Shown in pieces: positions 61,801-64,000 of a stretch of 64,000 nucleotides of DNA. The stretch lies in NCBI GenBank assembly GCA_030142905.1, contig JASJOG010000062.1:1416001-1480000 (forward strand), written 5' to 3'. Source of the DNA: Heliopora coerulea (taxonomy: Eukaryota > Cnidaria > Anthozoa > Scleralcyonacea > Helioporidae). Under the pieces are notes generated by a model. The model worked only from the letters and a program-made list of their open reading frames with translations. It was not told where the DNA came from and made no database searches. Every line of letters begins with the position of its first letter. Position 1 is the stretch's first letter. The position numbers and the translations under genes are program-made.

Positions 61801-62034
61801 CTTGTTTCTTTTCCTTATTGACTGTTATTGATTTCCATCATGGAAGGTCAAAATATCCATATATTATGTTGATATAATAATGTGCGATAACTCTCGTTAA
61901 GGTTTGATTAATAAACGCACAATTTTTTTCTAGGGAAGGTTTACCTATATTTAAGTATGCTATATTTTCTTTTGTGGACAGACAACACAAGAAATGCATG
62001 TCATGGATCTGATTCCGACAAGTCAGCAAACAGA
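49709..62034 (+). CDS. NME7: NME7 (nucleoside diphosphate kinase 7), 9 exons, 3' end outside window
   Basis: Exons 49709-49836 (ATG 49723), 50551-50655, 55783-55844, 58453-58493, 59741-59810, 60742-60820/1, 61228-61290, 61643-61708, 61982-62034. Exons 1-3 encode the DM10 domain (FIADWYDPNAALTRKYQFLYY, RRLFLKRSK). Exons 4-9 encode most of the first NDK domain: AMVKPDAI, KPFFECVLKM, GPVLAMEL, RFGTDNTRNACHGSDS with the active-site His. NME7 binds the gamma-tubulin ring complex and is a ciliary doublet inner protein. The second NDK domain lies right of the window. Introns carry a hAT, SINEs and a palindromic PLE. Confidence 0.92.
50551..50655 (+). CDS. NME7: NME7 exon 2
   Basis: Acceptor tatatttag, donor GTAAAT; 35 codons, phase 0. 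YDIKNRRLFLKRSKCDG...NIHSRQ matches human HDVKNHRTFLKRTKYDN...NVFSRQ. Confidence 0.92.
51394..52215 (-). repeat. SINE family A copy split by a hAT element
   Basis: Minus-strand SINE: TGAGCCCCAGACAAGGATTG at 51396 and, after the insertion, CTTCTGATGACTGG ... CTCAGATGGTGAGCTAAG to 52215. Confidence 0.75.
51432..52140. mobile_element. hAT element inside the SINE
   Basis: Inverted ends CAGTGGCTCAGCTAG and CTAGCTATGTCAGTG with flanking CCCTTATG (51424-51431) and CCCTTCTG (52141-52148), an 8-bp duplication with one mismatch. 709 bp, no transposase. Confidence 0.75.
54195..54602. mobile_element. CCCGGGTTGA-rich MITE
   Basis: Inverted ends GGGGCTCGTTTACACGAATC and CGAGTTCGCGCAAACAGGCTC; GGTTGACCC/CCCGGGTT words in both orientations. 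Lies in NME7 intron 2. Its ends resemble those at 24.3 and 28.5 kb. Confidence 0.65.
55783..55844 (+). CDS. NME7: NME7 exon 3
   Basis: 62 nt, phase 0 to 2. LTIKDYADQFTSSRLKSQNE matches human LVLIDYGDQYTARQLGSRKE; donor AA|GTAAGT. Confidence 0.9.
56425..56745. repeat. Two SINE family A units in opposite orientation
   Basis: Minus-strand unit 56425-56600 (CAGCGGGGATCGGACCCGC) and plus-strand partial unit from about 56609 (GGTCATCAGAAGGGTGCGGG), with body to CCAAGCTCCC. In NME7 intron 3. Confidence 0.75.
58453..58493 (+). CDS. NME7: NME7 exon 4
   Basis: 41 nt, phase 2 to 1; encodes KSLAMVKPDAIDAI, the KPDAI strand that opens the first NDK domain. Confidence 0.9.
59741..59810 (+). CDS. NME7: NME7 exon 5
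   Basis: 70 nt after tgcattttttag, phase 1 to 2; GFIIDTIYQNDFIICNMKMV, then SLSR, aligns with GEIIEIINKAGFTITKLKMM. Confidence 0.88.
60742..60821 (+). CDS. NME7: NME7 exon 6
   Basis: Acceptor tttcaatgtag; REAEEFYGEHVGKPFFECVL then KMKYSS. The homologous join needs a final G before the intron, but the sequence reads TCA-GTACTC with only one G, so the donor GT overlaps the needed base; see findings. Confidence 0.82.
61228..61290 (+). CDS. NME7: NME7 exon 7
   Basis: 63 nt after ttattacttcag, phase 1 to 1; (G)PVLAMELKGSNAVTRWRSLI matches human GPIIAMEILRDDAICEWKRLL. Confidence 0.9.
61643..61708 (+). CDS. NME7: NME7 exon 8
   Basis: 66 nt, phase 1 to 1; GPTDSLTARREAPSSLRARF then GT matches GPANSGVARTDASESIRALFGT. 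Confidence 0.92.
61982..62034 (+). CDS. NME7: NME7 exon 9, last in window
   Basis: 53 nt, phase 1 to 0, donor GTAAGT; DNTRNACHGSDSDKSANR holds the catalytic His in the NACHGSDS motif. Confidence 0.9.
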
Positions 62035-62641
62035 GTAAGTTGGACTCATATCACAATTCTCACCGTGAAACAAATACTTGTACTATAGCGCCCATGCACC
62101 ATAGAAAACCGACTGAAATCATTCGAGATAAAAATATACATGACTAAACACAAACCGAAAACAAACTCTTGAGAAACTCAAAACATGAGTCCAAGTGAAA
62201 CGAAGAGATGTGAACGGTAATTTCTCGCAAAGTCATTGTCAGACCAACTGACGCGTCTTACGAATATCTACGATTGTATTATAAGCATGGTAATCTCATC
62301 AAGAAAGAATTATCTATTTACAATAAATGCACTGGTTTCATGCATTAAACACAATTATTTTGTTTGGCAAAATATTTTGATAATTAACACCGCAGTTTTG
62401 ATTGAAATCTTTATTTGCGACATGTTTCGGAATGTGCTTATTCCTTTATCAGACAATTTACAGTAAGTTCGTTATAATGACAATTGAGTGATATTTGATG
62501 GCGCTAAATTGGTTTGCGTCAGCTACAGCGTAATGTGCTTCGAACTAATAATGATTAAAATTACATCAGTGGAAAGTCACGCGTAAATCATAATTCGTAT
62601 GAGATAATGGTAATTTATTCTCAGAGACTGTAAAGACAGGT

Positions 62642-62959
62642 TTAAGATAACCTGTTGTTTATTGAGTTCCGGTTTATTATGTTGAATGAGAATCCTTCTT
62701 TTAATTTACGTTGGTATTTGGTTGAGGCAGTGTCCAGAATTTTGAAGCAAATAAAGTTATAGAGGTTTCTAGAATTATCCGAGGTTTTAAGATGTTTGAA
62801 TATTTGAGAGTTCATGTCTACTTCAAGGTACTCATCAATTCTTGTTTGGAGGTGCCTGTTGGTTTTTCCTATGTAACGTGCCTTACAGCCCGCGCATTCA
62901 AATAAGTAGATAACATGAGACTTCAAGGATTTTGGAATTTTGTCCTTGTTGCTGAACAA
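62642..62959 (-). pseudogene. GIY-YIG endonuclease fragment of PLE
   Basis: 105 codons ending in TAA: HVIYLFECAGCKARYIGKTN with the Y..-YIG pair, then LQTRIDEYL with the conserved Arg, and a basic C-terminus. The Cys pair before YIG is typical of PLE endonucleases. Confidence 0.85.
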
Positions 62960-63313
62960 TTTGCTTATTTTGAAAGCCGAAAAGGCATGTTTTGTATCGG
63001 TATTGTTGCAGTAGCTGTGAATTATGTTTCGTAGTTTCTTTTGAGTTATTGATGAGTATATTCCAATGTACGGTAACTTAAAATATGTTCTGTTAATTCA
63101 ATAAACAATAGGATCTTGTTATCTTAAAACCTGCATTTATAATCTCTGTTAATAAATTAACATTATCTCATACGAATTATGATTTACGCGTGACTTTCCA
63201 CTGATGTAATTTTAATCATTATTAGTTCGAAGCACATTACGCTGTAGCTGACGCAAACCAATTTAGCGCCATCAAATATCACTCAATTGTCATTATAACG
63301 AACTTACTGTAAA

Positions 63314-63355
63314 TTGTCTGATAAAGGAATAAGCACATTCCGAAACATGTCACAA
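63314..63355 (+). ncRNA. Hammerhead-ribozyme-like motif (right arm)
   Basis: Stem I TTGT/ACAA, core CTGATAA, stem II GGAAT-loop-ATTCC, then GAAAC, short ACATGT stem III and a GTC cleavage triplet. The core G of CUGANGA is A in both arms, which should weaken or abolish cleavage. A mirror copy lies in the left arm at about 62413-62455 on the minus strand. Confidence 0.5.
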
Positions 63356-63399
63356 ATAAAGTTTTCAAAACTGTAGTGTTAATTATCAAATTACTTTTT

Positions 63400-64000
63400 T
63401 ATTGAAAAACATCGTCCTTGCTTCCATGGTGTTACAGAAACATTACAGGGAGTTTTGGAGAAGGAAAGATGTTGGTGAAAACCTTAGCCCAAGTACCGAC
63501 CTCTATATAACTGGACTGCTGGAGGACCCCACAAAAAACTCCATAAAATGATCGCATCATTTATGGATCATCGTGGTCACGGTATCAACCACTGGCCGAC
63601 ATTGATGTCCGGGGTTATTATCAACAACCAGTCAAATGTTTTATGATATTCTCCGGCACGGTTTGTCTCAAGGAACGAAGCGATGTTAGGATAATCTGTC
63701 GACACTGGAAAACCAAACGACTGTTTGGCATCTTAGAGGGTTTTTTAGGCTTGACACTGAATTAAAAGCTTTTAAGTAAATACTTCTTAAACTCCTGTTT
63801 CCATAATAAACGATAACCAAATGGTGTAAAGAAAAGAAAACAATTTGCTTGTACATAGGTGATGAAAAAAAAATTCTAAAGGACTCATAAATGACCTACA
63901 AGACAAGAAAAGTTAAAAGAAAAGCTAATGTTACGTCACTGCCATTTACAGAAAGGTACATAAATTTCAATGCTGACACCATCCATCTGGGGACACCTCT
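63400..64000. other. Right edge, NME7 intron
   Basis: No recognised exon or element. An acceptor-like gttacag at 63431-63437 is followed by a short frame unlike NME7. Confidence 0.4.

Larger units (their letters stand above)
62374..63392. mobile_element. Palindromic Penelope-like element remnant
   Basis: Arms of about 275 bp (62374-62650 and 63116-63392) are inverted copies with few mismatches. The centre carries a GIY-YIG fragment on the minus strand. The reverse transcriptase is gone. Both arms contain a hammerhead-like core, as PLE terminal repeats do. In the intron after NME7 exon 9. Confidence 0.8.

Noticed and set aside
63438..63550. Further NME7 exon
   Set aside because: Translated frame has no similarity to the part of NME7 that should follow.

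Overview
The window is eukaryotic. Its genes are cut into short exons by long AT-rich introns with GT-AG borders. Almost everything else is repeats: tRNA-derived SINEs, LINEs, Penelope-like elements (PLEs), hAT, Tc1/mariner and DDE_Tnp_4 transposons, foldback MITEs and microsatellites. Gene content (NME7, a C5orf34 homologue, a secreted Frizzled-type CRD protein) plus this mix of SINEs and PLEs points to an anthozoan cnidarian, most likely a stony coral. That assignment is inference; no organism-diagnostic marker was seen.

Four protein-coding genes can be supported. (1) 570-20947, + strand: eleven exons of a C5orf34 homologue (DUF4524/DUF4520 family). Its first exons lie left of the window. 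The exon phases close exactly and give 479 codons plus a stop. (2) 23495-24109, + strand: an intronless single-pass membrane protein with PY motifs and a C-terminal PDZ ligand. (3) 29164-32272, - strand: a three-exon secreted protein of 265 residues with a Frizzled-type cysteine-rich domain and a TATA box. (4) 49709-62034 and beyond the right edge, + strand: nine exons of NME7 (DM10 domain plus most of the first nucleoside diphosphate kinase domain).

The rest is layered transposon history that can be read from target-site duplications (TSDs). SINEs sit inside a DDE_Tnp_4 transposase gene (2889-4395). One hAT element sits inside another (27515-28471). A hAT element sits in a LINE (39111-41431), and another hAT in a SINE (51394-52215). 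A Penelope-like element sits in a mariner, giving an in-frame chimeric ORF (44820-46820). A Tc1 element (37410-38741) lies in an AT microsatellite.

Several palindromic elements (20020-20338, 37213-37341, 62374-63392) and the PLE 3' region at 44.9 kb carry hammerhead-ribozyme-like cores (CUGA..., stem, GAAAC). They look like PLE terminal structures, some lying in introns of the host genes. This palindrome and ribozyme theme is the most unusual signal in the window. Stretches not listed hold AT-rich intronic or intergenic sequence in which nothing was recognised.
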